Shown here: piece by piece, positions 23,301 through 36,015 of the stretch
Layout: the number at the start of each line of letters is the position of its first letter
Numbering within the stretch: position 1 is the stretch's first letter
NCBI GenBank assembly: GCA_013397935.1
Contig: VZRN01011462.1
Location: 245,058 to 309,057 of the forward strand
DNA: 64,000 nucleotides
Direction of reading: 5' to 3'
Source: Dasyornis broadbenti
Lineage: Eukaryota; Chordata; Aves; Passeriformes; Dasyornithidae
Notes under the pieces: model-generated
Database searches by the model: none
Seen by the model: the letters and a program-made list of their open reading frames with translations, nothing else
Told to the model about the DNA's origin: nothing
Position numbers and translations under genes: made by a program

Positions 23301-26300
23301 GGTGATGAGGCATGCAGGACATTTGGGGAGAAAATTAAACAGTGAGGGAAATGGAAATGCATCCTCATTTTAGTTTTTTTCTCTGAGAGCTCTTCATACC
23401 TCAGCTGCCTTCTCCTATTTTGATCTTTCTCCTGCTAAAGGACAAGCCCTACTCTTTGCCAAAATCTGATTCCCGTGCTTTATCTTCTTCCCAGACTACT
23501 TTTACAGCAGAACTCAACTCTTGTTTTATAAACACCACCTTCAACATCCCAGTCAGGTCTCTCTAATGCACATTGAGCACTGCAGTGTGCTCACAGCTAC
23601 TGGCTTTGAATCTGCATTTGCAATTACAGCCCCTCTATGCCTTCATCTGCTTTTTTTCTTCTAGCTGCTCGCTCTTCTTCTGAGATTAGAAATGCATTTT
23701 TGGGCAACTACCACGTTACCTAAGAATGTAGATCCCCCACATGGTGGGGTCCTGAGCTGCTGGGAAATATGGCTATCAGCAGAGAATACAGGTTACTCTT
23801 TCAAGGGGGCTGTGGTACTTTATCACCCATCAATCATATCTGGACTTGCAGCACTTTTTTGTATTTTTTTACTTGTATTGGGAATACAAGTCAATTTGAG
23901 CAGAGATGTAAGGATTATCCTTCAGTTACAGGTTAGTCATGGAATGGTCATAACAGTATTATAGTTTTATTGCCATGGTATGGTGTGGGCATGAAACATC
24001 ACAGAAAGTTCATGTTCACAGTAGTGAGATAACCTAGAGAGAGAAAACAGAGCATAGAAAATTAACCTGAGGTTGTTTCCAGGGCGGATGATGCTGTGGA
24101 CATTTCATGGATAGAATAGAAGCGTTTGGAGCTGACCTAAGTAAGGACATCTAGATTTTGGTTCATATAACCAGCAGTTCCTTTGTTGTCTTTGCCTACT
24201 ACTTCAGAAAAAGAAAGATGTGATATCTGAAGACACTCACTGCACTGTCAGCCTCTGGAAGGTGCTGATAGGTGCTGGAGCAGAAAATTTGAATCGCTGT
24301 GAAGCAGCTGAATGGATGCTCACATTGCCACTCCTAATTACCATTGCATAACACACAAGAGATAACAACACATGTTTCTGAAAACAAATCACCATAACAG
24401 ATGCCAGTCCTTCTTTTCCATTGTACTTATGCCTATTGTACACCCAACAATGAAATCATCTGTGACTTCAGCTATCCTCAGGAAAGAGCTGTATATATTG
24501 ATATTGACATGTCAAGCAACAAGTAAATTTGATGGATATCAGCAATATTAAAACACACAATAAGAGGAAAAAATTATGCACTTCTAGATCCTTGTAAAAA
24601 TTACATATTCCTTCTTTTTATAGGTTTCAAATATCAGTTGGCCAGAGAAAAGCACAGGAAAGGGGGAAAAATAAAAAGAGACATGACGAAGAGCTCACTG
24701 GATAAGACAAAATTAAGTCTTGGCTAGGTGCCTCCAAGTACTGCAGTCCAAGTTACATTGTTAAGGGCCTCACTTACTCAGACAACAGAGCTTGGAGGCC
24801 TCTAGCAAGCACATCTCTCCTTTACTCTTCCCAGTGCAGGAATGTCACCAATACTTTGAATACTGGCCCTGCTGCCCAGCTCTGCAGGGAACCTGCCCCT
24901 GCAAAGCAGGTGCGTACTTGACCTCACCCTGCTCCAGACTCCCTCTGCTCGTGGCACCAGGGAAGGGTTCATACGCTCCACAGGGGCAGGGAAAGCAGAC
25001 CTAAACACTCAAACCCTGCAGAGGTCAGAGGAAGCAGCAACTGGGCTTCCATCAGCAGCACAAACTGGCAAAGGCAATAGCATGAATGGCCCATCAGGAA
25101 AACAGCCCCCAGTCATCTAAAAATAGGAGACCACGTGCCATGGTGCTCCTCATCCTCCCCTGAGCTGGGATAAGAGATTAGTATTTTTCTCCTCTCATGG
25201 TCTCAGGAAGAAAGGAGAGATGTTACGGAGTGTTGACCTTATTCCAGGAGTTGTGGGAAGAGGGGTTGAAACAGTCCCTTTTCTATCAAGCTCAGCTGCA
25301 TTTCTGAGAGTTCTGGAATATTTACAGCACAAGCACATCAGGACTTGGGGCAAGTGTATTCGAGACATTCTGGTCCCAAAGTCATAAGTTTGAAGAATCA
25401 CCCTAGCAGGAGACTTAATCTGGCATGTTCTTTATTTCCATTATATACAGTACCATCAAGAGAACAAAATCATCACAATGTTTTTTTCATTAGCAGTCAC
25501 AGTATCAATACGGATTTCTTAATTTAGGGGTAAGTTTGCAAGTCCAGCTCATCTCTTTCCACTGTGAATCTCGAAACACATCTCTCGTCTCCAAAGAACA
25601 GCAGAGGACTGATCAGTAGTCACAGCAGCTACCGACAAAACCGCAAGTATTTGGAGTAATTTTTTCCCCTCCTGTTTGCATAGATCTACTTTGAAAAAGA
25701 TTTCAAAGAGTCGATTAGTGTTTGGTCATTGGGCATCTGTGACAGAAGATGACTAAGTGAATCAGTAGTTCCTTTCATTTAAAATCACTCATTGTGGGTG
25801 TTGGGTAGCAGTTGCACAAAAGTGTCTTGCTCCTTTTATTGTACATGGAAACGAGCTTTCAAAGTAAACTGAGGGACAAATGTTGCTGCTCAGAACACGC
25901 ATTAGCCTTCTGATCAAATCCCTCTTTGATATCCGCGGTGGTGTGTTCCAAGAGCACATGCTATTGACTGCAATACTATGAAAACTGGCTGGCTCACATG
26001 CAGGACTGTGATTTGGGTAAACCTGTTTTCCTTTCCTCACTACTTTTTGCAATGAGGAGGAAAAGGAGTTGTGGGGAAGAAAAGGGGTGTAAGGTAGCAA
26101 AACGAGGCAGAATGCCAGCATTTTCTTTCAGTCCATATTCATACCTATTAAAACATTTTGCCAAATCAAAGAGATGAATTACTGCACTGTTTTTGGAGTC
26201 TGATGCAACCCTTTTTGCTCACTCTGAGCCTGCAGTCAGCTGGTATCATTTTGCAGGCTAGAAGAGCTGTGATTTACAGTCTGGGGGATATTAACAGTTG

Positions 26301-27226
26301 GATCACAAGTTCTGAAACTTTCAAAGCCCAGCACTGGGTGTTTGTTCTTTCAGGGTGTGTTTTGGCAGATGGTGGTAGCCAAAAAATTCACCCTGTCTTT
26401 CACCTCTCTTAAATGTTGGCTGGTGGGTAACCAGTGCTCCGTGCTTGCATATATTTGGTAGTATCATCACTGCTCTGTGCTCCTGTAATGAAACAATTTC
26501 TTCTCTGCTCCTGCTGTGAATGACACTGAATGAATTGCATTATCTTAGCCAAAGTCACAGCAGGCACTGGGTCAATGGGTAAAACTGTCCAACATAGGGA
26601 GAAATCTCACCCAACAGCTCAATCTCCAGATGTTGACATGAACTGGAGGGAAAATAGATAAAGAAGGGACAAAATTAGGTTGAAGGGAAAAGAAACTAAT
26701 AATATCAGTGGGAAAATAGCCAGAAATGGACAGAAATCAAAGCAAGACACATAAAAACCAGTCCGAGAGAGTGTTTCTAACTTTTGAATTTCCACATTAT
26801 CGAGGAGAATGGGCTGCAAATAGCTTAGTACTTTTGCAGAGCTCATTAAGTATTGAATTTTACACCTTGTATGCCTCCACTCCAATGAATCTGAGCACTC
26901 TCTTTTCTGCTTGAGACCTGGGGATGCTGTGCACCTCACAGACCAGGCTCTCAGTGGACCCAGCCTTCCACCAGAGTACTAGCCAAGGCTGTGGCTGAGC
27001 TGTGGGTTGATGGCTTAAAAGGGTTAGTCAATGTCCCCCCCGGTCCATGGATATCACAGAAGCAAAGAAAAGTTTCAGCAAAGCAACTGCTAGCTCATCA
27101 TGCCTTTTGGTGAAATACTAAGCATGCTCAGTTATTTGAATATTGCTGCAGAGATACAAACTGATGATCTGTGACATCTGTTGGAGTGTCTGTCTCATAA
27201 AATTAATCAAAGAATGTCTGTTCATT

Positions 27227-27250
27227 AAAAAAAAAAAAAAAAAAGAAAAA
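27227..27250 (+). repeat. Poly(A) run, 18 nt plus GAAAAAG
   Basis: Homopolymer run in intergenic DNA, slightly degenerate on its right side. Confidence 0.88.
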
Positions 27251-30200
27251 GAACCACAAACCTCTTGTACTAAAATATTATAGTTCTGTTTTCCCCATAA
27301 TTTATTATTTCCACAGCCAACAGGTGAGAGAGTTGGTCCTGATCTGTACCATTTCTGCAAGTCTGTAAGGTCCCCTTGGGAGACTGGCAAGTGCAGCAGG
27401 AATGTGTGCCTGTGGTGACACAGACCCTAGCACAACTCTGGATTCTGGTCTGAGAGTGAAGGCTACAGGGGCTACACTGGTAGGTCTCACCCAGCTGGGT
27501 GGTGTCATGTTTGAGTGAGAAGAGAAGCTGCCATTCAGCCCTGGTGGTAATGTTTGAGGACAAGACACTTTTCTGGAACCACTGGCAATGGTTTCCTCAC
27601 TTTTGTTTGGTGAATAATTTTAAGTTTTGTATTTTAACTTACTTTACTATTGAATTTCCCCTGAAAATTGTGGGCTTTTTTATTAGTGTGTTTTTTTTTT
27701 TTTAAATCTGCCTTTCAAACACTTGATTTTACATACCATTTGAATTGCTACATTTGAACCACTACTTTCTCAGCAACTGCATCCTATAATTCATCAGACC
27801 AGCACTGATTCCAAGAAAGGACAACACCCCACTGATTCATCAGCATGGTTTCCTGCAGCACAGGATTGTCTCTTAGCTATTTCTCACCTTTGCAATGGTA
27901 TCCCCTGAGCCTGTTTAGTTAAGAAATGGTAAGGTGACTTGAGATGAACTGCCTCCCTCCACCCCCCAACAAACAGTCCTTCCTCTTTCTACCACCTTGG
28001 CTTTCCCAGTTCCACAACCACACCACTTGCCTTCAGTTGTCTGGCATGCACTTGACCCTTCTATGAACTAACTTAGCCTTCTAAATTGGCAGAGTCCTGA
28101 CTCATGAAAAAAGTGAGTTGTTTCCTATTGAGTTAGCAAGCTGGATTGTCTCAAAAGAGACAGGGAATTGCCAGAGCCAGCAGAAAGCCAGCAGTGCAAA
28201 CAGGAAGCTCCAAGAGGCAGGAAGGGTGACTGCCCTCTGTGCAGGGAAATGTGCTAGATAGGCTGCACACATTGCAAATACGGGAGTGGGTGCAGACCTA
28301 CCCCATTTCCCATAAGGGAGTTTCAGGGACCTGATAAGCAGAGGAGGAAAGGAGTACAACACCTCACACATCTAACACACTTGAATCCCAGGTCACAGCG
28401 CCCACAAAGTTGGGATCACATGGCTGAGAGCAGGGAGAGATGGACAAGCTCACCTCTTTCAGCCACTATGGGCTGACAGGCTGGCTGAACTATGACAGCA
28501 CACTGCAACTACTAGGACTTTCTGGACTAAAAAACCACAAGATTTTGCCAAGTGCCCCTTTGGTCAGCTTGATCTACCAGTAACATTATGCAAGTTTTCT
28601 ATTCTGAAAACTTGAGCACACAGAGAGGTCTGAATGTTGATAAATTAAAATAAGTAAATTAAAATAAGTTCTGTACTATAAGTACAGAAAATATTTACTT
28701 TAGCCTTTATGTCTATCACTTACACAGAAATTAATGAGTTATTAAATAGATCTCATATTTAGGGGGTTTTGCCTTGTTTTGCTTTACTGACCCTAATAGA
28801 TGAAAATTTTTTCTTGCATTGCTAAATGCACATGAAGGACAACACAGAAAAAACCCAGTGTGTCCATTTGGGGCAGCAACATAATGGCAGTGGGCTAATA
28901 GCCATAAACTGGCACTGTAAGCCTTTACCTGACGATCTCCCTACCTTTTGTTGCCGTATACAACACCAATATACACTACCAGTAAACGGATTCATTCTAT
29001 TTTGTGCTAGAACAATCCACCTCTGGTTTTTTTTGGAGAAAACCCTACTGTGCTATCTGCCCTACATTTTTATCACATAGGCTGTGAAACTTGGATTTTC
29101 TGCAGTGTTTCAAAAACATGGTACTACTGGATTTAAAAATTATGCCCTTCTCTTGAAACAGCTGAATGCAAGAGCCTCATGAACGTCCTTTTGGAAAGGA
29201 GATTGTGGCAGAGCTGTAATCCTGACGGAAGAGACCATGTGGTCTATTTTCCATGGACGCAACAACCTTTGGGTTATTATTTATATGTGCCTCCAGTATA
29301 GGTCAAATTGTGTATGAACAGCCTGGATGAGTTTTAAAGCAGATCACTCCTTACTCCTGGGGATGTAATCAGTAGCCACATTGAGTTCTCAGCTGATTGC
29401 AAACTCCCTCCCTCAGGTGCCAAGCTGATACCTGGACACGAGGCTGCACTGCTGAGGTAAGAGGACCCATGCTAGCTGTTCTGAAAGTAGTTTGGGCTTC
29501 CCATCCTTGAAGCACAGACATCTGCTTTGAGTTCTTCTTGTTCCCTCCTATGCTTAGCTCCAACGCAAGATTCACATTGCTTCCCTCCATCACCTTTCAG
29601 CAGTCTTCTCTTTCATCACTGGAAACCTCTCCAGTTCCAAGGACACTTTTCGTTTTGAACTGCTGCTGTGTTTTCTGCCTTTCCCATTCTCACCTACTTG
29701 CTTCTCCATCCTCCTGCTGCCCTTAAAATATCCATCCTGTTGTCCCACTCAGACTTTTAAATTCCTCCAATGACTTCCCGTTCCATGCCAGAGGCAGCTT
29801 CAATGGTGTGTGTACTCACCCCTGGCACTGCGTGGCCGCCTGTGACAGCCTGATAGCGTGTTAACGAGGTGCTCATGCACGACAGCCAGGTCTGGTTTAC
29901 ATATTTCCACCGGAGCTCTGCAAGGATGGGTGTTTTCCCAGCTGCTAAGCAGGAGATGGCCTCAGCGGTTTCCCCACAATCAGCAGTGCATCTCAAGGTC
30001 TTGCATTCTTCCACTTCCAGATTCTTTTACTGAGGGAAGCATGTTTACTGCTAAGTACAATTTTCCCTTAGTAATGTATGGTTTCCAGCAGAATTCCTGG
30101 AATCTACTGTTTACAAGCAGGGTCAGAGGTTATAGAAATACTTTCAGTTTGCATGAGTGATACACCAGAAGGTTTTTGCCCATGCATAGTGTCTAAACTA

Positions 30201-31749
30201 TATGACAACTGCATTTTTATTGGTGTTGATAACCTCCCTGGCTCTGAAATTACTTGTTCAGCTGTGTGGGTGGTTCAAATTATTTCTAGACAGCTTCGTA
30301 AATGAAAATTAATACTTCCCACTCCTCTTCATCACCCAGACTCTTCTTCCAACACAGACAGGAAAATTAACAAGAATGAAAACATAAGTAAAGATCTCAC
30401 ATTTGAAGCCTTGCAGCTGGAGATCCTCTCTCAGTGTATCAAACAAATACATGGTGGCAGCGGTATTATCCAGTGCGAAATGCTCCTGCAGTGTGCTACG
30501 TTTATCACTGAGCAAGCAAATTAGAGAAAGGATAATGTCACTGAGCTAAGCCCCTTGACAGTTCACCACTTGGTGCAGGCCTCTTAGGAGGCTAATGGCT
30601 GATAGTACACATGGGTGTATTGAGAGGATGCTGTCTGTAAGTTGACTCCTTCTGGAGAAAGGAGATTCTGTCTGGTGGTGTTAAAAACTGATGGTTTAGT
30701 GCAGCTTTTGTAGCCCTTTAACTTGCCAGAATATTGGTGTTCTGCCCAGTTTTCCATTTCTTCTGCCACCAAAGTCAATACATGTCCAGCTGCTGGCTGA
30801 CCAAGTCAGCACTGGTGACGTGCAATGGGATGTAGGGTCACGGTAATCTTGTGTCTACAGTGCAAGATGACAATGCAACCAACAAGAGGGACTCACTGTA
30901 GCGGGAACTTTGGATCAGCACTTCTTGGCCCATATTTGGTAGACTGAACACACTGATGATTTTAGCAGGCTCTCTCTATGAGCAGAGATGCTTTAAATGG
31001 GAACACACATTGTAGACCGTATTTCAGAGTGCCCAAACACAGAGTTTCATGATGACAGCTGCTTAAAAAGTTGCCCCACTGTTTGGGACTGGAGAAGTGT
31101 GCTATAAAACCTGCTCTAGAACACCAGTTTTCCAGCGAGGCAACTCAAGGGGGATGGATCTTGGCATTACCCAGGACTGCAGTTCAGCAGCCAGAAGGTG
31201 GGGTTTGAGGGATTTCACACAGCCCTGTACTTCAGTAGAGCAGCATTGTAAGCCATGAACAGGCTTCAATCCAGCAAAATTCAAGATCTAGGAAGTTCAG
31301 CTCCTGTCCTTTACAGAAGGATATGTGAGAGCAGCTGCAATGCACTAGCATGTAAGGGGTTAGCATATAGTTTAATCAAAGAAAAAATGTCTCCATATGA
31401 TTCCAACAAGCAAAAATTAAAGGTCCTAAGTTTGCTTCTAAACAGGACAGTGATCCCCACCCAAAAATAAACATTTACCTAAGTGAGATTTGCATAATCT
31501 CGTTGACCCTCAATCTCCTCACCTTAATCAACCATATAATTATTTAGAAAAAAGTGCCTCCATGGGCCTGATATATTTGCCTACTTCTCACTGCTCATTA
31601 ACCAAAAATCAACAGAAGTTTTTCTGATGCACCAAGACTGAGTAAATAGCTTTCCTAGAACACAGAGGTTCTCAAACTTTGCCTGGGTGTGACTGTTTTC
31701 ATAAAAAGCTTATCCTACTGTAAACCAAAACCTGCCCATCTTTCTTATG

Positions 31750-32010
31750 CATAGAATAATAGAACGGCCTGGGTTGGAAGGTACCTTAAAGACCATCTAA
31801 TTCCAAACCCCCTGCCTTGGGCATGGGACACCTTCCACTAGACCAGGTTGCTCAGGGCCCCATCCAACCTGGCCTTGAACACTTCCAGTGATGGGACATC
31901 CACAACTCTTCTGGACAAGCTTTTCCAGTGCCTCACCACCCTCACAGTAGAGAATTTCTTCCCAATATTTAATCGAAACCTGTCCTCTGACAGCTTAAAG
32001 CCATTCATCA
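31750..32010 (-). mobile_element. CR1 LINE 3' fragment
   Basis: The plus strand starts CATAGAATAATAGAACGG and GGGTTGGAAGGTACCTTAAA, then CCATCCAACCTGGCCTTGAA and GAGAATTTCTTCCCAATA. This is a reverse-complement CR1 3' end, so the element reads on the minus strand. The 69-codon open frames it carries on both strands are by-products of the repeat. Confidence 0.93.
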
Positions 32011-32239
32011 ACTGCTGTATCCAAATGCACACCACTTTTAACTGCACAGAGGAATGAAGGGGGTTTCAAGCAGCCATGAAGCCCTTTCACAGGAGTCCAC
32101 CAGAAGGTATTTACCAAAGCCTGGTTTTGAAAACACCCTGTGCTTAGAAACACCAGGACAATTAGGGCACTGATGAGCTTCACCCATACTCCCTTCCTAG
32201 CACTTCTGCTGACTTTATACTAACATAATAAGCAGCAAA

Positions 32240-32310
32240 TCACCATCAAGGCACCTAACTTCAGTTTGCTGATTAGAAAATGGCCATAATAGTATCTCTC
32301 CCTTTGCCCA
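32240..32310 (+). mobile_element. MIR-like SINE relic, 3' half
   Basis: CACCTAACTTCAGTTTGCTG, GATTAGAAAATGGCCATAAT and AGTATCTCTCCC resemble the MIR stretch TCAGTTTCCTCATCTGTAAA, ATGGGGATAATAATAGTA. It lies downstream of PRKCE, between a CR1 fragment and the L3-like element. Confidence 0.45.
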
Positions 32311-33189
32311 ATTTTGAAGTCTCAAACTCCAGGCCACTTGCCTCAAGGAAAACCAGCGGGTTGCTTAGGCAACTAGATTATTTTTTTTTGCTGTGTGAAA
32401 GTGCAAGTAACAAGTGCATTTCTGACATTTACACACACTTCTTCATATTGATGTTCTAGTCACTTCATCTCTGGAACTGTCACCATTTGATAGACATGTC
32501 TGAGCAGAGATGCATTTACTGTCACTCAAGGAGTATCTGGCCTATTCCTAAAAGGTTTTCAAGGGTACAGATATATAAGATGATCCAATTAACCTAACAG
32601 TTTGTGCATGCCCAAAGCAGGACTTCTGTTCTTTACTTTCCTCTCTGTGGCACCAATCCTAGATACAAGGCACCTTTGGATAACATTTTGTGTTAGATTT
32701 GGAGGAATGAGAATGTCCATCGGCACAGATGAGCATCAGCCCTGCACTGACTCCTGATGTGACTACAAGTCTTATCTTCAAGCTGTTTCCTTCAGTGCGC
32801 TAGACACTAGATCAAACTGCTGGTGTTGAATGGTGATGACAAGTGTATGCAATGCTCAATTCAGTTCTCAATCCAGTGCGCAGATCAGCAATAGACTCCA
32901 GGTCAATGACTTTCTTCCTAATTGATTTTTTTCCAAGGATTAAATTTCTGTGTACAAACACTGAAGTTCTTTAATGCTTTTCCAAATTTTGGACAGTCTT
33001 GCATAATAATTTCACAATATTTATAGTGGCAATTTAAGTTTCAACTTAGGCTGCTGCTCTTATCTCCTGATTCCACAGCAATGATGAGGTAAAAGGAAAG
33101 ATGGAGTGGAAACTATTTTGGCACATACATGCACTTTCCCAATGTGCTAAAAAAGCCTTTATCTTTCTCCCCTTCGCTGTAGCTAACAG

Positions 33190-34015
33190 GTCAAATGAAG
33201 GGATACTCCAGAACACAGTAAGAGCCTGTATTGATAGAAGGGGAGTAGAGCAGGTCCTGTATCTTGATTTTGGAAAAATATTTGTTGCATAGGGAAAGAC
33301 AGTCTAAACATAGCTATATATAGGGGGTATGAGAACAGCAAAAATCATACTGAGACAGTCACCATCAAAGGTTTACCGCTAAAATGGAAGCTGGCATCAA
33401 GGAGCATTTTGCAGCTAGTTAAATTCCTATTCAACATATTTTCATTATGTCCTGGACAGAACCTGTTTTGACTATGATCAGACAGAAAGCATGCATATTA
33501 GACTTACAACTGACACTAATCTGGGACAGTCTGTGAAATAATTGAGAACCAACTTGGAAGAAAAGAAAATGTAAAAATGTAGCAGAAAACAAACCAGAAC
33601 ACAGTTGTCGTTGTAACAATCCACATTGCATCCACATGCTGAATATGATATGTAATTCTACTCCTTGTCTTCAAAAGGGATACAGTAGAACTAGAAAAGA
33701 TTCAGTGAAAGTTGATACAGATAACCAAAAATATGGGGTGTGTCTTTATGAAGCCTTTAGACAGGGCAAGACTTTACAGTCTGAAATAGAAATGGCTGAG
33801 GAAGGATGTATTAGTGACCTATAAAATTCTGAGAGGCATGAAAAAAGATGAATAGCAAAAAATGATTTATCCTCTTTGAAAGAAAGACCCAGGTAGCATA
33901 AAATAGAATTATGGTTGGGTCAGAATAAACAAAAATAGGTAATTTTTTACATAATTGTTAGTTGAGCTCTGTAGCTCTTTCCCACAGAATGTTTTGCATG
34001 CCAGAAGCTGACATT
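33190..34015 (+). mobile_element. Ancient L3/CR1-like LINE, decayed reverse-transcriptase region
   Basis: The plus frame around 33255-33290 reads VLYLDFGKIF, a decayed form of the LDFSKAFD block of CR1/L3 reverse transcriptases. Further along, in sense order, come a CATCAAGGAGCATTTTGCAG block, then TTCAACATATTTTCATTATG (compare AATATTTTCATTAATGACCT), then ACTGACACTAATCTGGGA (the DDT motif region). Next come TATAAAATTCTGAGAGGCAT and finally TTTCCCACAGAATGTTTTGC. The order and spacing fit one collapsed element. Stops and frameshifts break it throughout, and no protein is made. Boundaries are approximate, and the choice between L3 and an old CR1 subfamily is open. Confidence 0.7.
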
Positions 34016-35289
34016 GTTCAAAACTGATTATCGTAAGTAATCAAAAGAGAGTTTCATATTGATTTCATAATGTAGCTGACTAGACTACCAAGAGGCTAAA
34101 AATCTTTTTGATTATAAAGTGATCTAACAGCCCCTGTCTCTGGAAGGCCACACAAGCAGACAGATACTTGTTGAGACTCTTCCTTACCATTTAGTACCAC
34201 GTCTACAGCATGGATAGCCAATCAGACTGCAACTCATTCCTCTTCAAAAGACTGCTGTCTTCCCAAATTCTGCAGTCCATCAGCAAGGACAAAAACTGTT
34301 GTTAATAGACATCAGTTTTATAGCATTACAAGCAAACATGATATGGATTGATCTGTTTAGAGACCAGTGATGCTTACTGTCTGTATGACCAAGTTAAGTC
34401 TTCCTGCGCTTTTAAGGCTGCAACACAAAGCCAGAAAATTGAAGTTACATGGTTGTTTAACTGGTAAAATCTGTGTGACAAAGATTATGCTAATGCTGTC
34501 AACACACAGGAATTGGAACATGCTCATAGGCACCAAACACATTCAGCGACTTTGAGACAACTCAGCATAAAGAAAAAATGTGGAGGTTTATGCAAAATCT
34601 GCAATTTGAATAGAAAGCACAATTTAATTTTTTTTTTTTTTAAAAATCTAGTTAATATACCTACTAGTTAGGTATACTAACTGGAGATTGTTAACTAGAT
34701 TTACTGACAGAGTATGCTGATAGCTGAGCTACTGAAACTGGTTAAGACTCTGGAAGTGGAAAATATTTAAGATGCTAATTGAAACATGAAGAAATATTGA
34801 AATATTTCAGTCAATGTCACACAGACATATTAAGTTAAATAAATAATTTAATACGCTCTACGACCCTTATCTAAATTTACACATTCCATTAGTCCCTCTG
34901 TTCAATCCAGTGAGAGACTAAAGCAGACCAGTGAAGTGCCCTACTGAAGTGAGTTTTGATAATGCAGCTAGGGAGAATGCTGTGATCAGTCAGAACTCAG
35001 TGACTATTATGTAGCCAGTAAGAAGACGCTCATCTGCATGGTGTTTCTAAAGCAGTTGTTGTATTACCCAAGAAAAATAGTGTTCATGCACTGTTACCTG
35101 TGTTTTTCTTGGAGTGTAGTGCTTCACAGGTGAGGCTCTTGTTAGCAAATTGTTTCTTTGCAAAATGTCCACTCCTAAAAAACAAGCTCACGATATTTTG
35201 TACAACATGTAACAGGAAAAACATGCATCCTTCATCTTTCTTTCTTCCTCACTAGGAAATACTCAGGAAAACTTTGGGGGAAAAAATAA
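34016..35289. other. Intergenic DNA just beyond the proposed PRKCE end
   Basis: AT-rich sequence between the decayed L3-like LINE and the proposed PRKCE cleavage site. It contains the nested inverted repeat at 34644-34702. No gene is seen. Confidence 0.65.
34644..34702. repeat. Nested inverted repeat (hairpin-forming)
   Basis: AAATCTAGTTAA (34644-34655) is repeated as its exact reverse complement at 34691-34702. Inside lies a near-perfect palindrome, TATACC-TACTAGTTA-GGTATA with flanking GTTAA and CTAAC. A 16-base T-rich run precedes it. It could be the relic of a short terminal-inverted-repeat element or chance AT-rich symmetry. Confidence 0.7.
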
Positions 35290-35306
35290 GATTTAACATC
35301 ATTGTA

Positions 35307-35312
35307 TTTATT
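35307..35312 (-). terminator. PRKCE: Polyadenylation signal AATAAA, probable distal PRKCE site
   Basis: On the minus strand the sequence reads CCTAATAAATACAATGATG. A UGUA element lies about 20 nt upstream, and a U-rich stretch (TTATTTTTT) lies about 25-35 nt downstream. That is the usual arrangement around a vertebrate cleavage site, and cleavage would fall near 35285-35297. Confidence 0.6.
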
Positions 35313-36009
35313 AGGTTCCGAAACAATACACATTCACATCCTTTTGAATACAGTACATTTGGCACAGTAATAATGTTTACGATGAAATAACACTAATGAA
35401 TGGCAAGAGATTCAAATTACATCCATAAGAAAAAAATTCTGTACAAATAAATCCTCACAATAAAAAAAACCCCTACCCCCCAACTGAATACATTTTATAT
35501 TTAGCCAGAACTATTCTGCACATAATTTAAAAAGAGGTAATTTTTAAGCGTTTTTGGAGAGAATTATTTTTCACCCTATGGAGAAAAATGCATTTCCATT
35601 TTTAAAGTCTGTTTGGGACGAAAACCAAGAAACAATGGATTCTTTATAATTATTATTATTAATAATATTTTTGGCATTTTGCACTCATTTTACAAAGAAG
35701 GAACAGAAAAGATTTTACAGAACAGGCAGAAATGTAACAGAATGTCCATTTTTAAGAGTTATCTTTAAAAAATGTTCAAGGTAACAGACAGACCTTCTGA
35801 TGTAAACCCAAGGCAGAGGATCTAACTATTTATATTGAAGAAATATCTGCCCATGCAATAGTTTCTATCTCCTTCACTTTTCTCTTAGCATCCTACCCAA
35901 CACTGCAGGCCCTGAGGCCTCCTGTAATGCAAACATTTGCTAATTATCTTCACCTTAGAAAGGGGAATACAGACTACACAGCTTGTGCACAATAGGTTTA
36001 TGGGATGCT

Positions 36010-36015
36010 TTTATT
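36010..36015 (-). terminator. PRKCE: Possible proximal PRKCE polyadenylation signal AATAAA
   Basis: A minus-strand AATAAA in the context GAATAAAAGCATCC lies about 0.7 kb before the proposed distal end. The downstream bases are less U/G-rich than at the distal site, so this is at best an alternative site. Confidence 0.25.

Larger units (their letters stand above)
13672..31749. other. Intergenic DNA, about 18 kb, no gene seen
   Basis: A long stretch without recognisable exons or mobile elements apart from poly(A) runs, an A/C-rich patch at 20448-20526 and a purine-rich patch at 20118-20247. All open frames are under 131 codons and resemble nothing I know. A possible minus-strand polyadenylation site lies at 17367. 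Confidence 0.65.

Noticed and set aside
31838..32057. Open frames of 69 codons on both strands
   Set aside because: They lie within a CR1 3' fragment and follow its untranslated 3' end.
1..35280. EPAS1 exons expected downstream of PRKCE by vertebrate gene order
   Set aside because: No bHLH-PAS coding sequence is visible on either strand; the gene, if present, lies beyond position 1.
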